Shown here: positions 1 through 9,041 of the stretch, in pieces
How positions within the stretch are numbered: position 1 is the first letter of the stretch
Layout of the letters: each line of letters starts with the position of its first letter
NCBI RefSeq assembly: GCF_000317045.1
Contig: NC_019703.1
Coordinates: forward strand, 62,001 to 126,000
Direction of reading: 5' to 3'
Length of the DNA: 64,000 bases
DNA from: Geitlerinema sp. PCC 7407
Lineage (GTDB): Bacteria > Cyanobacteriota > Cyanobacteriia > PCC-7407
The notes under the pieces: generated by a model
Database searches by the model: none
Told to the model about the DNA's origin: nothing
What the model saw: only the letters and a program-made list of their open reading frames with translations
Made by a program: the position numbers and the translations under genes

Positions 1-593
1 GTGGCGTTGGTGGTCAGCATGTTGCGGTTTTCCATCAGGGTGCCCAGGAAAGCACGCTCGCGGCCGTAGGCCCCGTCACACCAAGTTTTTTGGTTGACGT
101 TGATGCTGTCGAGGTCGGGCCAGCCCAGGGACTGAAAGTAGCGATTGACCAGATTTCGCTGGTGCTGCCAGGTCTCAAAGGGGCCGGGGGGCAGCTCCGG
201 GCCGCTGGTGGTGCCGGTGAGCACGTCGACGACCAGGCTGGTGGCGTCGTTGCCCGAGTCCACGATCATGTCTCGCACGGCCCGCTCCAGCTCGGCAGAG
301 GACTGGATCATCCCCTTGGTCAGCCACTCGTGGACGGCGACCAGATAAAACAGCTTGACGACACTGGCCGGGTAGATGCGCTCGACCCCGCGATACTGGA
401 ACCCCCGGACCGGATACTGCCAGAAGGCGTCCGGGCTGAGAGCGCCGCCGGTGTTGACCGGGGCGGGAGGGTCATAGACCAGCCAGGTGAGGGCGATCTG
501 GTTGCGGGCAAGGGAGGAAAATTGATTCCAGGTGGCTTCGAGGACGCGATCGCCCAGGGTTTCGAGTGCGTCGTCCTTGGAGAAAAAAGTCAT
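1..593 (-). CDS. Serine hydrolase, class A beta-lactamase-like (partial)
   Basis: The gene starts at ATG 593 on the minus strand and runs off the window at position 1, leaving about 197 residues. An S-x-x-K motif (SVVK, residues 77-80) follows a Tyr-Pro-Ala, and an S-x-N motif (SGN, 113-115) lies about 35 residues later. This order and spacing are those of class A beta-lactamases and related penicillin-interacting hydrolases. The C-terminal K-T/S-G part lies outside the window. No signal peptide is obvious. A divergent peptidoglycan peptidase gene begins 60 bp away, which suggests a cell-wall role. Antibiotic hydrolysis cannot be inferred, because many cyanobacterial members are of unknown function. 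Confidence 0.75.
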   Translation of the reverse strand, partial: MTFFSKDDALETLGDRVLEATWNQFSSLARNQIALTWLVYDPPAPVNTGGALSPDAFWQYPVRGFQYRGVERIYPASVVKLFYLVAVHEWLTKGMIQSSAELERAVRDMIVDSGNDATSLVVDVLTGTTSGPELPPGPFETWQHQRNLVNRYFQSLGWPDLDSINVNQKTWCDGAYGRERAFLGTLMENRNMLTTNA

Positions 594-652
594 TGCGCGA
601 TGTCTGCGAGATGCTTGAAAATAGCAGGCTGAACTGCACGAGCGATCGCCGA

Positions 653-1381
653 ATGGTATCTCTGCAACAGTTACGAACCGCCCTATCTTCTGAACGATCT
701 TACTCTGCGGAGTATCGATGCCAGCGCGACCTCAATCTTTATAAAACGCCGCAGCAAGAGAGCTTGGTCACCCAGGCCGCAGCGGGGCGCCATCTGCGAG
801 TGACGGCGATCCCCGACGAAGAAGACCTGCGAGCAGTGTGGGTGAGCCTGTGCGAGGACGACTACCCGGGCTGGCTGGCGATCGCCGACCTAGACGCGCT
901 GGTCCTGGCCTCCGAGCCCTACCAGGCTCCCGTGCTTGCGCGATCGCAGATCGAAGCGCGCCTGCCGGGGGCGATCGCCTTTGCGGAGGCCGCCATGGCC
1001 CAGCCCCACGAATACCTGTGGGGAGGGACCGTGGGGCCGAGCTACGACTGCTCTGGCCTGATGCAGGCGGCCTTTCGGTCGGTGGGGGTGCAGCTGCCCC
1101 GCGACGCCTACCAGCAGGAAGCCTTTACCCAAGCGATCGCCCTCGAAGCGGTGCAGCCCGGGGATCTGGTGTTTTTTGGTCCGCCCGAGAAGGCGACCCA
1201 CGTGGGCCTGTGCCTCGGGGACGGGCGCTACCTCCACAGCTCCGGCAAAGATCTGGGGCGCAACGGGATCGGCATTGATCCCTTGGGTCAGACCGGGGAG
1301 CCCGTGGGCGATCGCTACTGGGAGCAGCTGCGGGGCTTTGGCCGAGTGATGGCCAGCTATCAGCCCCGGGCCATGTGCTGA
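653..1381 (+). CDS. NlpC/P60 family cell-wall peptidase with SH3b domain
   Basis: This is a 242-residue cysteine peptidase of the type that cleaves stem peptides of peptidoglycan. An N-terminal bacterial SH3-like region (about residues 1-95) precedes the NlpC/P60 domain. The catalytic Cys133 sits in a Tyr-Asp-Cys-Ser-Gly motif, with His183 (Thr-His-Val-Gly) and a second His at 195. The same two-domain layout is known from crystallised cyanobacterial NlpC/P60 proteins. The ORF is open from 566, but that start would overlap the divergent serine hydrolase gene. ATG 653 gives the family's usual length and the N-terminus MVSLQQL. The 3' end overlaps the convergent coaE by 22 bp. Confidence 0.88.
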   Translation: MVSLQQLRTALSSERSYSAEYRCQRDLNLYKTPQQESLVTQAAAGRHLRVTAIPDEEDLRAVWVSLCEDDYPGWLAIADLDALVLASEPYQAPVLARSQIEARLPGAIAFAEAAMAQPHEYLWGGTVGPSYDCSGLMQAAFRSVGVQLPRDAYQQEAFTQAIALEAVQPGDLVFFGPPEKATHVGLCLGDGRYLHSSGKDLGRNGIGIDPLGQTGEPVGDRYWEQLRGFGRVMASYQPRAMC

Positions 1382-1953
1382 TCGACCTGGGCGTACAGGG
1401 CCTCTGGGGTTTGGGAATTGTCCAACACCACGTCAGCCTGGGCGACTTTTTGCTCGAGGTCCATCTGGCTGGCAATGCGGGCGACAATCTGGCTGTCGCT
1501 GAGGCGATCGCGCGCCTTTAGCCGCGCCACCTGCTCCGCCAGCGGGCAGGCGACCACCCAGATTTCGCTCACTAGGCCCGTCAGCCCCGCCTCAAACAGC
1601 AGCGGAATCGCCAGCACCACGGTGGCGGCATCCTCGGGCAGGGTCTCTAGGGCCTGGTGAAATCGCTGGCGCACGTAGGGGTGGATTTGCTGCTCGAGCC
1701 AGCGCCGCTCAGCCGGGTCGTGAAACACGATTTCGCCGATGCGCCGCCGGTCGAGGGACCCGTCCGCTAGCTGCGCCCCCGGGCCGTAGCGCGCGGCGAT
1801 CGCCCCCAAAATGGGCGATCCAATGGCCACCGCCTCCCGCGCATAGATATCGGCGTCCAGGACCGGCAGCCCGTAGCGCTCCGCCAGATAGCGGGCCACG
1901 GTGCTCTTGCCGGTGCCGATGCCGCCGGTCAAGCCGATGCGTCGCTGCTTCAC
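1360..1953 (-). CDS. coaE: Dephospho-CoA kinase
   Basis: CoaE phosphorylates dephospho-CoA at the 3' hydroxyl of its ribose, the last step of coenzyme A synthesis. The protein has 197 residues, normal for the family. The P-loop G-G-I-G-T-G-K-S lies at residues 10-17. It is followed by the family's L-D-A-D segment, a D-R-R-R-I motif, and a C-terminal stretch with the Val-Val-Leu-Asp-Asn sequence. The start is a GTG at 1953 that overlaps the TGA stop of the upstream cobA-hemD gene (GTGA), a sign of translational coupling. An ATG-less upstream extension of the frame reads into cobA-hemD out of frame and is not real. Confidence 0.93.
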   Translation of the reverse strand: MKQRRIGLTGGIGTGKSTVARYLAERYGLPVLDADIYAREAVAIGSPILGAIAARYGPGAQLADGSLDRRRIGEIVFHDPAERRWLEQQIHPYVRQRFHQALETLPEDAATVVLAIPLLFEAGLTGLVSEIWVVACPLAEQVARLKARDRLSDSQIVARIASQMDLEQKVAQADVVLDNSQTPEALYAQVDQHMARG

Positions 1954-3467
1954 GGGGCCGCCCAGGCCGCGATCGCCGCCGTCAGCCCCTCCAGGGTGTA
2001 CTCCTGGGCCTCGATGTCCACCCGGCCCAGGGCGCTCTCGCAGGCCCGCGACGTCTGGGGACCAATGGAGGCGATCGCCACTGACTGCACCAGCGTCGGC
2101 CAGCTTTCCCCCACCGCCTGCTCGAGCAGCTGACAAAAATGCTTCACGGTCTTGGAGCTAGCGAAGGTGACAACGTCGATTTCGCCATTCTGCAAGGCGT
2201 GCAGCGCAGCGGCGTCCACAGTTTGCGGGCAGCCCGACTCGTAGGCCGCCACCTCCACCACCTCGGCCCCCGCCGCGCCCAGGGACTGCACGAGCACCTC
2301 CCGGCCCCCGCTCTCCACTCGCGGGAACAGGATGCGCTGCCCCTTCGGCGGCTCTGGGAAGTGCTCCACCATCGAATCAGCCACAAAGTCCGGCGGCACA
2401 AAGTCCGGCACTAGCCCCCGCTGCTGGAGACTGGCGGCGGTTTTTTTGCCCACGACGGCCAGCTTGATCCCGGTGAGCTGGCGCACGTCCCGGCCCAGGC
2501 TCACCATGCGATCAAAGAAATAATCTACGCCGTTGCTAGAAGTCAAAATCAGCCAGTCAAAGTCGCGCAAATGGGCGATCGCCTGGTCCAGGGGTGCCCA
2601 GCTCGAAGGCGGGCGAATTTCCAGGGCGGGCATCTCGATCACCGAGGCCCCCACGGCCTGGAGCTGCTGGGTAAAGGCGCTGGACTGGCCCGCTGCGCGC
2701 GTGACAAGAATGGTTTGGTTGGAAAGGGGCTGAGGCACGGAAATCGGCGATCGCAGAAACTCCCGCAACTGTACCACCTCCCCCACCACGATCACGGTGG
2801 GCGAAAGCTTCTCGCCCTGGGTTTTCTCCACGATGTCCCCCAGGGTGCCCACCCAGGTGTGCTGCTGGGGCCGGCCCGCCCAGCGAATAATGGCGATGGG
2901 GGTCCGGGGCGATCGCCCGTGGCGCACCAGCTGGTGGACGATTTCGGCCAGCGATCGCCCGCCCATCAGAAACACCACCGTGTCCAGCTCCGCCAGGGCC
3001 GCCCAGTTTAGGCGATCGGGCTCGTGGGCCGTACACACCGCAAAGCACTGGCTCATGGCCGGGTCCGTCAGCGGAATGCCGTCTAGCAGGGGCGCGGCCA
3101 GCGCCGACGAGACCCCCGGCACCACCTCAAAGGGACACTGGGCTGCCACCAGGGCCTGAATTTCGGCGCTCGATCGGCCAAAAATAAACGGATCGCCGCT
3201 CTTGAGCCGGACCACCCGGCGGCCCTCGCGGCAGTGCTTCACCAAGAGCGCATTAATGTCGGCCTGGGGCGTACTCGCTTCCCCGCCGCGCTTGCCCACC
3301 TCTAGGCGCAAACAGGTCTCCGGCACCGGATCGAGCAGGCGCGGATCGGCCAGGGCATCGTAGATCAGCACCTCCGCCAGCCCCAGGATCTGGAGCCCCC
3401 GCACCGTCAGATACGCGCGATCGCCGGGACCCGCCCCGACCAAGTAGACAAATCCCTGGGTCGTCAT
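1950..3467 (-). CDS. cobA-hemD: Fused uroporphyrinogen-III C-methyltransferase / uroporphyrinogen-III synthase
   Basis: A 505-residue fusion of two tetrapyrrole enzymes. Residues 1 to about 245 form the SAM-dependent methyltransferase that makes precorrin-2 for sirohaem and corrins. It shows the N-terminal Val-Gly-Ala-Gly-Pro-Gly-Asp loop and the Ser-Gly-Asp-Pro-Phe-Ile-Phe-Gly-Arg motif. Residues about 255-505 are HemD-like, with the Thr-Ser-x-Asn-Gly-Val and Ala-Ser-Ser-Lys-Thr segments. HemD supplies the substrate of CobA, so the fusion joins consecutive steps at the branch from haem/chlorophyll to sirohaem/B12. ATG 3467 was chosen because the frame upstream (to 3530) lacks family similarity. 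coaE follows with overlapping stop and start codons. Confidence 0.93.
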   Translation of the reverse strand: MTTQGFVYLVGAGPGDRAYLTVRGLQILGLAEVLIYDALADPRLLDPVPETCLRLEVGKRGGEASTPQADINALLVKHCREGRRVVRLKSGDPFIFGRSSAEIQALVAAQCPFEVVPGVSSALAAPLLDGIPLTDPAMSQCFAVCTAHEPDRLNWAALAELDTVVFLMGGRSLAEIVHQLVRHGRSPRTPIAIIRWAGRPQQHTWVGTLGDIVEKTQGEKLSPTVIVVGEVVQLREFLRSPISVPQPLSNQTILVTRAAGQSSAFTQQLQAVGASVIEMPALEIRPPSSWAPLDQAIAHLRDFDWLILTSSNGVDYFFDRMVSLGRDVRQLTGIKLAVVGKKTAASLQQRGLVPDFVPPDFVADSMVEHFPEPPKGQRILFPRVESGGREVLVQSLGAAGAEVVEVAAYESGCPQTVDAAALHALQNGEIDVVTFASSKTVKHFCQLLEQAVGESWPTLVQSVAIASIGPQTSRACESALGRVDIEAQEYTLEGLTAAIAAWAAP

Positions 3468-3588
3468 CGTTCCGTTGACTCTCTTCTCTCGACCCATCAA
3501 AGCAGATTTTGGGTGCCCCTGCCCGGCCAACCTGCACCAACCCCCTGGCCCAGGTGGAAATCGCCGCGCAGGACCAAGAGCCCAAGCC

Positions 3589-3969
3589 TCAGACCGAGGC
3601 GTCTTGCAGCTCAGCGATCGGCTCTGCCATCACCCGCGTCTGGGAAATCAGGTCGTGCCAGCCCACCGGGTGCTCCTTGTAGAGGTAGGAGTACCAGTCC
3701 AGCCACAGAAAGCGCCCTGCGGTCCGCAGCAGGATCTGCTGGAGGGTCGGCGTCCGGCCGCTGGCCGTGGTGACGCGGGTGCGGGTGAAAAACTTGCCGG
3801 GGGTCTTGCCCCAGAGGGCTTCTGGCAAGGCGTAGTAGGCGAAAGCCACCAGCAGCAGCATCAGGGCAGATCCAGGCAGCATCCAAGAGACGATACGCAG
3901 CAGAAGGAACAGCAAAATCAGATCAATACAGCCGTTGGCGGCCCGTTGGGAATAGGTGGCGGCGTGCAT
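3589..3969 (-). CDS. RDD family membrane protein
   Basis: A 126-residue integral membrane protein. An N-terminal Arg followed by an Asp inside the first hydrophobic helix (residues about 9-16) and a later Asp fit the RDD family. Two hydrophobic stretches (about 16-32 and 35-48) are followed by the Gly-Lys-Thr-Pro-Gly-Lys segment typical of RDD proteins. The family's function is mostly unknown; some members have been linked to ion or proton transport. It is transcribed toward cobA-hemD with about 120 bp between, so co-transcription is possible. Confidence 0.75.
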   Translation of the reverse strand: MHAATYSQRAANGCIDLILLFLLLRIVSWMLPGSALMLLLVAFAYYALPEALWGKTPGKFFTRTRVTTASGRTPTLQQILLRTAGRFLWLDWYSYLYKEHPVGWHDLISQTRVMAEPIAELQDASV

Positions 3970-4061
3970 ACGGACCCTGTCTGATACACAACTCGATACC
4001 TCTATTGTCGCGATCGCGCCTCGCCAAGAGAATCACCGCTGCATCAAAATTTACGCCGACG

Positions 4062-5009
4062 CTAGCTGAGGAGGCAGGCCGCCGGAAACAGCAGGTATTC
4101 CAAGAAAAAAAGCTTCCAAATGAACTGATAGAAGTCCGCGATCGCCCGCTGACTTTGCAGATCGACCCGCGTGCTCAGCGCCCAAAACAGCCCCAGCGCG
4201 CCCAGGTGAGTCGCCACCAAAAAAGGCGCGTTGGCGCCGGGCAGGGCGATCGCCCCCAGGGCCATGCCGCCGTAGCACGCCGTCAGCACCCACCGCGACA
4301 GGTCAAACACCGCCTGTGGCCCCAGACGGACGGTAAACGTGGAGATGTTGTACTGGCGATCGCCCTCTAGGTCGGGAATATCCTTGAAAATGGCGATCGC
4401 GAAGGTGAAAACCAGCACAAACAGCGTCAAAGCGATGATTTCGGGCGTAAATCTCAGCGGGAGGCCCAGTTTCTGGGTCGCGTGGAGAAAAAGGCCCAGA
4501 TTCACAATGGCGCCCCGCACCGAAAAGATGCACAGCGAGGCCCAAAAGGGCGATCGCTTCAGGCGAATGGGGGGCAGCGAGTAGGCCGTGCCGATGGCCA
4601 GACTCAGGGCCACCATTCCCAGCAAAAACGGCCCCTGCACGCTAGCGAGGGCGATCGCCGCGATGCCCGTCCCCAGCACAATGCCTCGGCCCTGGTTCAG
4701 GCTGAACTCCCCCGAGGCTAGGGGCAGATGGGGCTTATTGATCCGGTCAATGGCCACATCTTCGAGCTGATTGAGGCCCACGATGTAGACATTGCCGAAA
4801 ATGCAGGCCAACCAAGCGCCCAGCAGCCACAGCCAGCTGGTGCTGGTGCCGCCGTAGGAGCGGGCCACCAGGTACACCCCCAGCACGCTGAGACTGGTGC
4901 CGATGATCGTGTGGGGCCGAGAAAATTTCCAGAGGGCGTAGAGCCACTGGCGGGGCGTGCGGGCGCGCTGGGACGGACGAACAGACTCCGGCGAAGACGT
5001 GCGGTGCAT
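4062..5009 (-). CDS. hpt: Homogentisate phytyltransferase (UbiA family)
   Basis: This membrane prenyltransferase joins homogentisate to phytyl diphosphate, the committed step of tocopherol synthesis. The protein has 315 residues. The first Asp-rich motif N-Q-x-x-D-x-x-x-D-R-I-N-K begins at residue 80. The second is K-D-I-P-D-L-E-G-D near residue 210. Both bind Mg2+-prenyl diphosphate in UbiA enzymes. Around eight hydrophobic segments are visible. The N-terminal Pro-x-x-Trp-Leu-x-Ala-Leu-Trp-Lys-Phe-Ser-Arg-Pro-His-Thr is typical of homogentisate transferases. The next gene upstream on the same strand is a tocopherol-type methyltransferase, which supports vitamin E synthesis over ubiquinone or chlorophyll side-chain roles. 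Confidence 0.92.
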   Translation of the reverse strand: MHRTSSPESVRPSQRARTPRQWLYALWKFSRPHTIIGTSLSVLGVYLVARSYGGTSTSWLWLLGAWLACIFGNVYIVGLNQLEDVAIDRINKPHLPLASGEFSLNQGRGIVLGTGIAAIALASVQGPFLLGMVALSLAIGTAYSLPPIRLKRSPFWASLCIFSVRGAIVNLGLFLHATQKLGLPLRFTPEIIALTLFVLVFTFAIAIFKDIPDLEGDRQYNISTFTVRLGPQAVFDLSRWVLTACYGGMALGAIALPGANAPFLVATHLGALGLFWALSTRVDLQSQRAIADFYQFIWKLFFLEYLLFPAACLLS

Positions 5010-5067
5010 GGGGACTCAGCTCAGAATTTTTTGGCAAGGCGGGGGAGGGGCGATCGCCCCGCAGGCA

Positions 5068-5910
5068 TTACTTGGTGGCGCGCAGCAGGCCGTAGCGAAT
5101 TAGCCCGCGCTCGAAGCCCTGGCTCATCAGGCCCAGGGCCAAGGCCCCGCGAATGGTTTCCCAGCCCGAGGCCAGCAGCCCAACGATGGCCAAAGGGTTG
5201 AAGGCCGACTCGATCACCCGGTCCCAGAAAGGCGCGACCTCAGCAGACCAGTCGGCGGTGCGCAGCTCTTTGAAAGGCAGCGATCGCGCGATCGCCTCGT
5301 ACTCCGGCAGCGAAATCACGTAGGGCAGGTGATAAACGTCGTAAATCTCTTTTAGGTGGCGCTCTTCGTCAGCGCTCAAGGGGACGCCGTCGATGGGCCG
5401 GTGACACCAGGTTGCCAAAATGAAGACGCCGCCGGGCTTCAGCACGCGGCAGCACTCTTGGAGAAAGGCGGCCTTGTCCGGCATGTGCTCGCCGCTTTCG
5501 AGGGACCACACCAGGTCAAAGGTGTCGTCGGCAAAGGGCAAATGGAGGGCGTCCGCGACCTGGAACCGGGCGCGATCGCCGAATCCCGCCTCGCGCGATC
5601 GCGCCGTCGCCCGCGCCGCCTGCACCGGGCTCAGGGTCACGCCGTCCACCTGCGCCCCGTACTTGGCCGCCAGGTACAGCGAGCTGCCGCCGATGCCGCA
5701 GCCTGCATCCAGAATGCGGCCGGCCTGCTCGACCCCTGCCCACGCCAGCAGCTCCTCGATTAGGTCGATCTGGGCGATGCGGCGGTCCTTGGGCAGCTTG
5801 CCGCCGGGGCCGTAGTAGCCGTGGTGCATGTGCTCGCCCCAGGTCTGCTCCCACAGGCCGGAGGACGCATCATAAAACTGCTGAATTCGTTGATAAAGCG
5901 GGGTGCTCAT
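5068..5910 (-). CDS. Gamma-tocopherol methyltransferase-type SAM methyltransferase
   Basis: A 280-residue class I SAM methyltransferase. The motif I Asp-Ala-Gly-Cys-Gly-Ile-Gly-Gly-Ser, the motif Asp-Leu-Val-Trp-Ser-Leu-Glu-Ser-Gly-Glu-His-Met and the upstream Trp-Gly-Glu-His-Met-His-His-Gly-Tyr-Tyr-Gly are hallmarks of the tocopherol C-methyltransferase group. It would methylate gamma- to alpha-tocopherol. The gene lies 58 bp upstream of hpt on the same strand, so the two probably form an operon. An extension to 5979 is open but not family-like, so ATG 5910 is preferred. The MPBQ methyltransferase is a related alternative; it normally carries extra C-terminal hydrophobic sequence not seen here. 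Confidence 0.85.
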   Translation of the reverse strand: MSTPLYQRIQQFYDASSGLWEQTWGEHMHHGYYGPGGKLPKDRRIAQIDLIEELLAWAGVEQAGRILDAGCGIGGSSLYLAAKYGAQVDGVTLSPVQAARATARSREAGFGDRARFQVADALHLPFADDTFDLVWSLESGEHMPDKAAFLQECCRVLKPGGVFILATWCHRPIDGVPLSADEERHLKEIYDVYHLPYVISLPEYEAIARSLPFKELRTADWSAEVAPFWDRVIESAFNPLAIVGLLASGWETIRGALALGLMSQGFERGLIRYGLLRATK

Positions 5911-6058
5911 AGCTCGGTAGGCGGTGAGTGAGAAACCAAAGCGCGATCGCCCCAGCGCGGTCCAAGAGCGCGATCGCAAATTGCCTCTAACCTAGCTTGA
6001 GTTGCCCCGCTGCGCGTCTCTCCTGGGGCAGTTTGGCCAAAAAATCCCCAAAAAACCC

Positions 6059-6087
6059 AAAAAAAGGCTGTGCCAATCAGCACAGCC
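6059..6087 (-). terminator. Rho-independent terminator of the downstream methyltransferase
   Basis: Perfect 8-bp stem (GGCTGTGC / GCACAGCC, 6066-6073 and 6080-6087) with a 6-nt loop. On the minus strand it is followed by seven T residues and further T runs. It lies just after the stop of the gene ending at 6140. Confidence 0.8.
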
Positions 6088-6139
6088 CGACTTTGTCCTT
6101 GATGCAACTTGGAAAACCTCGAAGCTCAGGTTTGCGAGA

Positions 6140-7066
6140 TCACCCGCTGGCCTCCCAGCGCTGGGGCTGGCCGAGGGGCTCGCTGTACACCGAGTAGCCG
6201 TAGGCCAGGCGATCGCGCCAAGCCCTGGGCGGACGGCGGACCCAGTGGTTGACCGTCTGGGCCAGCGGCACCGGGCGCCCCCGCAGATGGCGCGGCAAGA
6301 GGGCATACTCCGTCGTCGGCGCGACCCGATAGCGCGGGCACACCGCTGCCAGTCCCGACGCCTGGATCAGGCCATCGATTTCTGAGGCGCTGTACTGCCG
6401 AAGATACAGGGGATTGAGGTGGCGGCCCAGGAGTCTCCGCAGCCCATTGGCGACCTGGTGGGCCGGACAGCGGCGATTGTGAAAAGAGTGGTGAAACACA
6501 AAGGCCCCGCCCGGTTTGAGCACCCGCCGCACTTCGGCGAGAACTGCCTTGACCTGCCCTTCGGTGAGGTGCATAAAAACGCAGTTAGACAGCACTAAAT
6601 CAATCGATTGATTGGGGATCGGCAGCGTCTCCGCCGAAGCACAAAATAAGTAAAAATCTGATCCCGGCAAAAAGTCATAGACTGCCTTAAAGGTTTGCAG
6701 TCTGCGCAGCAAAGATTCGGAAATATCAATGCCAAAAAAGCGATCGCATCTCAAAGATTTTTCTTTAGAAAGACGCAGAGGCAACAAGCCATAACCCGTA
6801 CCAATATCGAGTAAGTTTTCAACCTGCAAAAACTCAGGAAAATCTTGCCAAAATGGCCCCAGTTTCCCAGCAAGAATGGTATGGTCTTGGTGCAATTCAG
6901 GAGATATTTCTAGCTGCTCAATTTTGGCACTGTCGTAGTAAGTTTTGCCCAGCTTGTCCCATAGATGCTTTTGGGCGAGGGCTTGGGGACTGTAGCCCTC
7001 AGCCGGAAAATAAATTCCGTCGCGCATCGCGAAGCCCGCGATCGCCGGAGTATGAGTCGCAATCAT
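6140..7066 (-). CDS. Class I SAM-dependent methyltransferase, substrate unknown
   Basis: A 308-residue protein with a methyltransferase core. Motif I (Leu-Leu-Asp-Ile-Gly-Thr-Gly-Tyr-Gly) lies at residues about 85-93. An acidic Gly-Ile-Asp-Ile follows, then Ile-Asp-Leu-Val-Leu-Ser-Asn and a Val-Leu-Lys-Pro-Gly-Gly motif. About 60 residues precede the core and about 100 follow it. The C-terminal part is basic and Pro-rich. ATG 7066 was chosen, with AGGA eight bases upstream; the frame stays open to a TTG at 7261. It is monocistronic with its own terminator. Nothing in the sequence or neighbours shows the substrate. Confidence 0.75.
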   Translation of the reverse strand: MIATHTPAIAGFAMRDGIYFPAEGYSPQALAQKHLWDKLGKTYYDSAKIEQLEISPELHQDHTILAGKLGPFWQDFPEFLQVENLLDIGTGYGLLPLRLSKEKSLRCDRFFGIDISESLLRRLQTFKAVYDFLPGSDFYLFCASAETLPIPNQSIDLVLSNCVFMHLTEGQVKAVLAEVRRVLKPGGAFVFHHSFHNRRCPAHQVANGLRRLLGRHLNPLYLRQYSASEIDGLIQASGLAAVCPRYRVAPTTEYALLPRHLRGRPVPLAQTVNHWVRRPPRAWRDRLAYGYSVYSEPLGQPQRWEASG

Positions 7067-7706
7067 CTCTAATCCTGTTGTAAAGCGATTTGTGCAAGGC
7101 AAATGATGGGAAAAGCACCCGTTCTTCTCAAAAAGGAGACTGTAGCGAAAACGGGAAATTTTCTGATGGAGGCCTCTGCTGCTTCTGGAAAACAGACTGG
7201 ACTTCCAGTGTCGAAAAGGATGAATCAGGGCTGAGATGGCTTCAATCGCTAGCCTAATCAATAGGCAGCTACCAAATGCTTGAATAACCCATCTCTGGGC
7301 AATAAAGCGAAAGCAAGAATAAAACTATCCTCCGCAATTTCCCGGAGTTCGTCCAGAGAATTCTAGAAGCTTTTAAAAAGCTTTATTTATTTATCAGGAA
7401 TATGGCGGAATTTTTACACGCTCAAGTTAGGGTTTGCTGACTCAAAGGAACGGCTAGGCGTGAGCGATCGCCTCTAAAGAAGACAGCCGTCGAGAAAGCC
7501 GCCAATCGGCCACGGGGGACGGGGCGATCGCCCCTGCTGTGCCTAAACTAAACCTTGAACAAATCTAATAAGTACAAACGCTTAGAACAAATCTAATAAG
7601 TACAAACGCTTAGGCAGCTAAGAAGAATCCCGCAAGTTCTAAGTTCATCCTCACTGAGCAGTAAGCTCTAAATAATTTGCGATCGCTGTCCTGCGCTGCG
7701 TTTCCC
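7067..7706. other. Intergenic region with divergent promoters
   Basis: About 640 bp between the divergent methyltransferase and ktrB. The first 190 bp are open in the methyltransferase frame but show no family similarity. The only clear structure is a perfect 28-bp tandem duplication (listed separately). No RNA gene was recognised. Confidence 0.6.
7557..7612. repeat. Perfect 28-bp tandem repeat, two copies
   Basis: Unit 1 is 7557-7584 and unit 2 is 7585-7612, identical and abutting. Each unit begins GAACAAATCTAA and ends AAACGCTTA. It lies about 95 bp upstream of ktrB, where promoter or operator sites would be expected. Confidence 0.95.
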
Positions 7707-9041
7707 ATGACCGTTTCTCGAACGATTTGTTTAGGATTTCTGGCAGTGATTACCCTGGGATCACTGCTGCTGATGATGCCCTTCTCCGTGACGAGCGGCA
7801 CTTGGGGCGATCCGATTACGGCTCTGTTTACGACCACCTCGGCGGTCTGTGTGACCGGCCTCGCGGTGGTGGACACGGGCACCTACTTCTCGACCCTGGG
7901 CCAGGGCATCTTGCTGCTGCTGATCCAGGTGGGCGGCCTCGGCTACATGACCGCCACGACCTTTTTGCTGCTGCTGCTGGGCCGCCGCTTTGGCCTGCGC
8001 GATCGCCTCGCGCTACAGCAGTCCCTGGACATGCCCGGCATGAAGGGCGTCGTGCAGCTCGTGCGCTCCATTATTGCTACGACGCTGATTTTTGAGCTCA
8101 CCGGCATTTTCATCATGCTGCCTGCTTTTTCAGCAGATTACGGCCTCGATCGCGGCCTGTGGCTGGCGATCTTTCACAGCATTAGCGCCTTTAACAATGC
8201 GGGTTTTAGCCTCTTTCCGGATAACCTCGTGGGCTATGTCTCGTCGCCGCTGGTCAATATCGCGGTCACGGGCCTGGTGATCTGGGGCGGGATCGGCTAC
8301 CAGGTGATCATGGAGCTGTTTCTCTGGCTGCGCGATCGCCTCTTGCGGCGGCCCGAGTGCGTGGTGTTTTCCCTCAACTTCAAGATCGTCACGAGCACCA
8401 CGCTGGTCCTGCTGATCGGCGGTACGGTGCTGGTTTTCTGCGTCGAGTTTGATAACCCCGCCACGCTGGGCGCTCTGGACTGGAACGGCAAGCTCTGGGC
8501 CGCCTGGTTCCACTCGGTGATTACCCGAACTGCGGGCTTCAACTCCATCAGCGTTGGCCAGATGGAGACGGCGTCTCTCTTTGCCTCCATTGCCTTCATG
8601 TTTGTGGGGGCAGGCCCCGGCAGTACCGGCGGCGGCATCAAAACCACGACCCTGCGCATTCTCTACGTCTGTACCAAGGCGGTCCTCCAGGGCAAAGAGT
8701 ACGTCCACTGCTACCAGCGCCAGATTCCGCTGTCGCTGATTTTGAAGGCGGTGGGCGTGGTGGTGGGCTCCATGGCGACGGTGGTGGGCTCGACGATTTT
8801 GATTTCGCTGTTTGATCCCGATTTGCAGTTCATCGAGATTCTCTTTGAGGCGGTGTCGGCCTTTGGCACGGTGGGTTTGTCTATGGGCATTACGGCGGAT
8901 ACGTCGGTGTTGACCAAGCTAGTCCTCATCATGACGATGTATGTGGGACGGGTGGGCGTTTTGCTGCTGATGAGCGCGCTGTTGGGCGATCCGAAGCCGA
9001 GCGTGGTGCGCTATCCCGAAGAAGAACTGCTGGTGGGTTAA
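7707..9041 (+). CDS. ktrB: Potassium uptake channel subunit, KtrB/TrkH family
   Basis: A 444-residue membrane protein that forms the K+ translocation pore of a Ktr system. Four pore loops with their filter glycines are visible: Val-Thr-Gly-Leu, Asn-Ala-Gly-Phe, Thr-Ala-Gly-Phe and Thr-Val-Gly-Leu. Each sits between two hydrophobic helices (M1-P-M2 fourfold repeat). The intramembrane gate loop Gly-Ala-Gly-Pro-Gly-Ser-Thr-Gly-Gly-Gly-Ile-Lys is intact. ATG 7707 gives MTVSRTI; the frame is open from a TTG at 7677. The regulatory RCK subunit gene follows 160 bp downstream. In other cyanobacteria Ktr serves rapid K+ uptake in hyperosmotic stress. Confidence 0.93.
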   Translation: MTVSRTICLGFLAVITLGSLLLMMPFSVTSGTWGDPITALFTTTSAVCVTGLAVVDTGTYFSTLGQGILLLLIQVGGLGYMTATTFLLLLLGRRFGLRDRLALQQSLDMPGMKGVVQLVRSIIATTLIFELTGIFIMLPAFSADYGLDRGLWLAIFHSISAFNNAGFSLFPDNLVGYVSSPLVNIAVTGLVIWGGIGYQVIMELFLWLRDRLLRRPECVVFSLNFKIVTSTTLVLLIGGTVLVFCVEFDNPATLGALDWNGKLWAAWFHSVITRTAGFNSISVGQMETASLFASIAFMFVGAGPGSTGGGIKTTTLRILYVCTKAVLQGKEYVHCYQRQIPLSLILKAVGVVVGSMATVVGSTILISLFDPDLQFIEILFEAVSAFGTVGLSMGITADTSVLTKLVLIMTMYVGRVGVLLLMSALLGDPKPSVVRYPEEELLVG

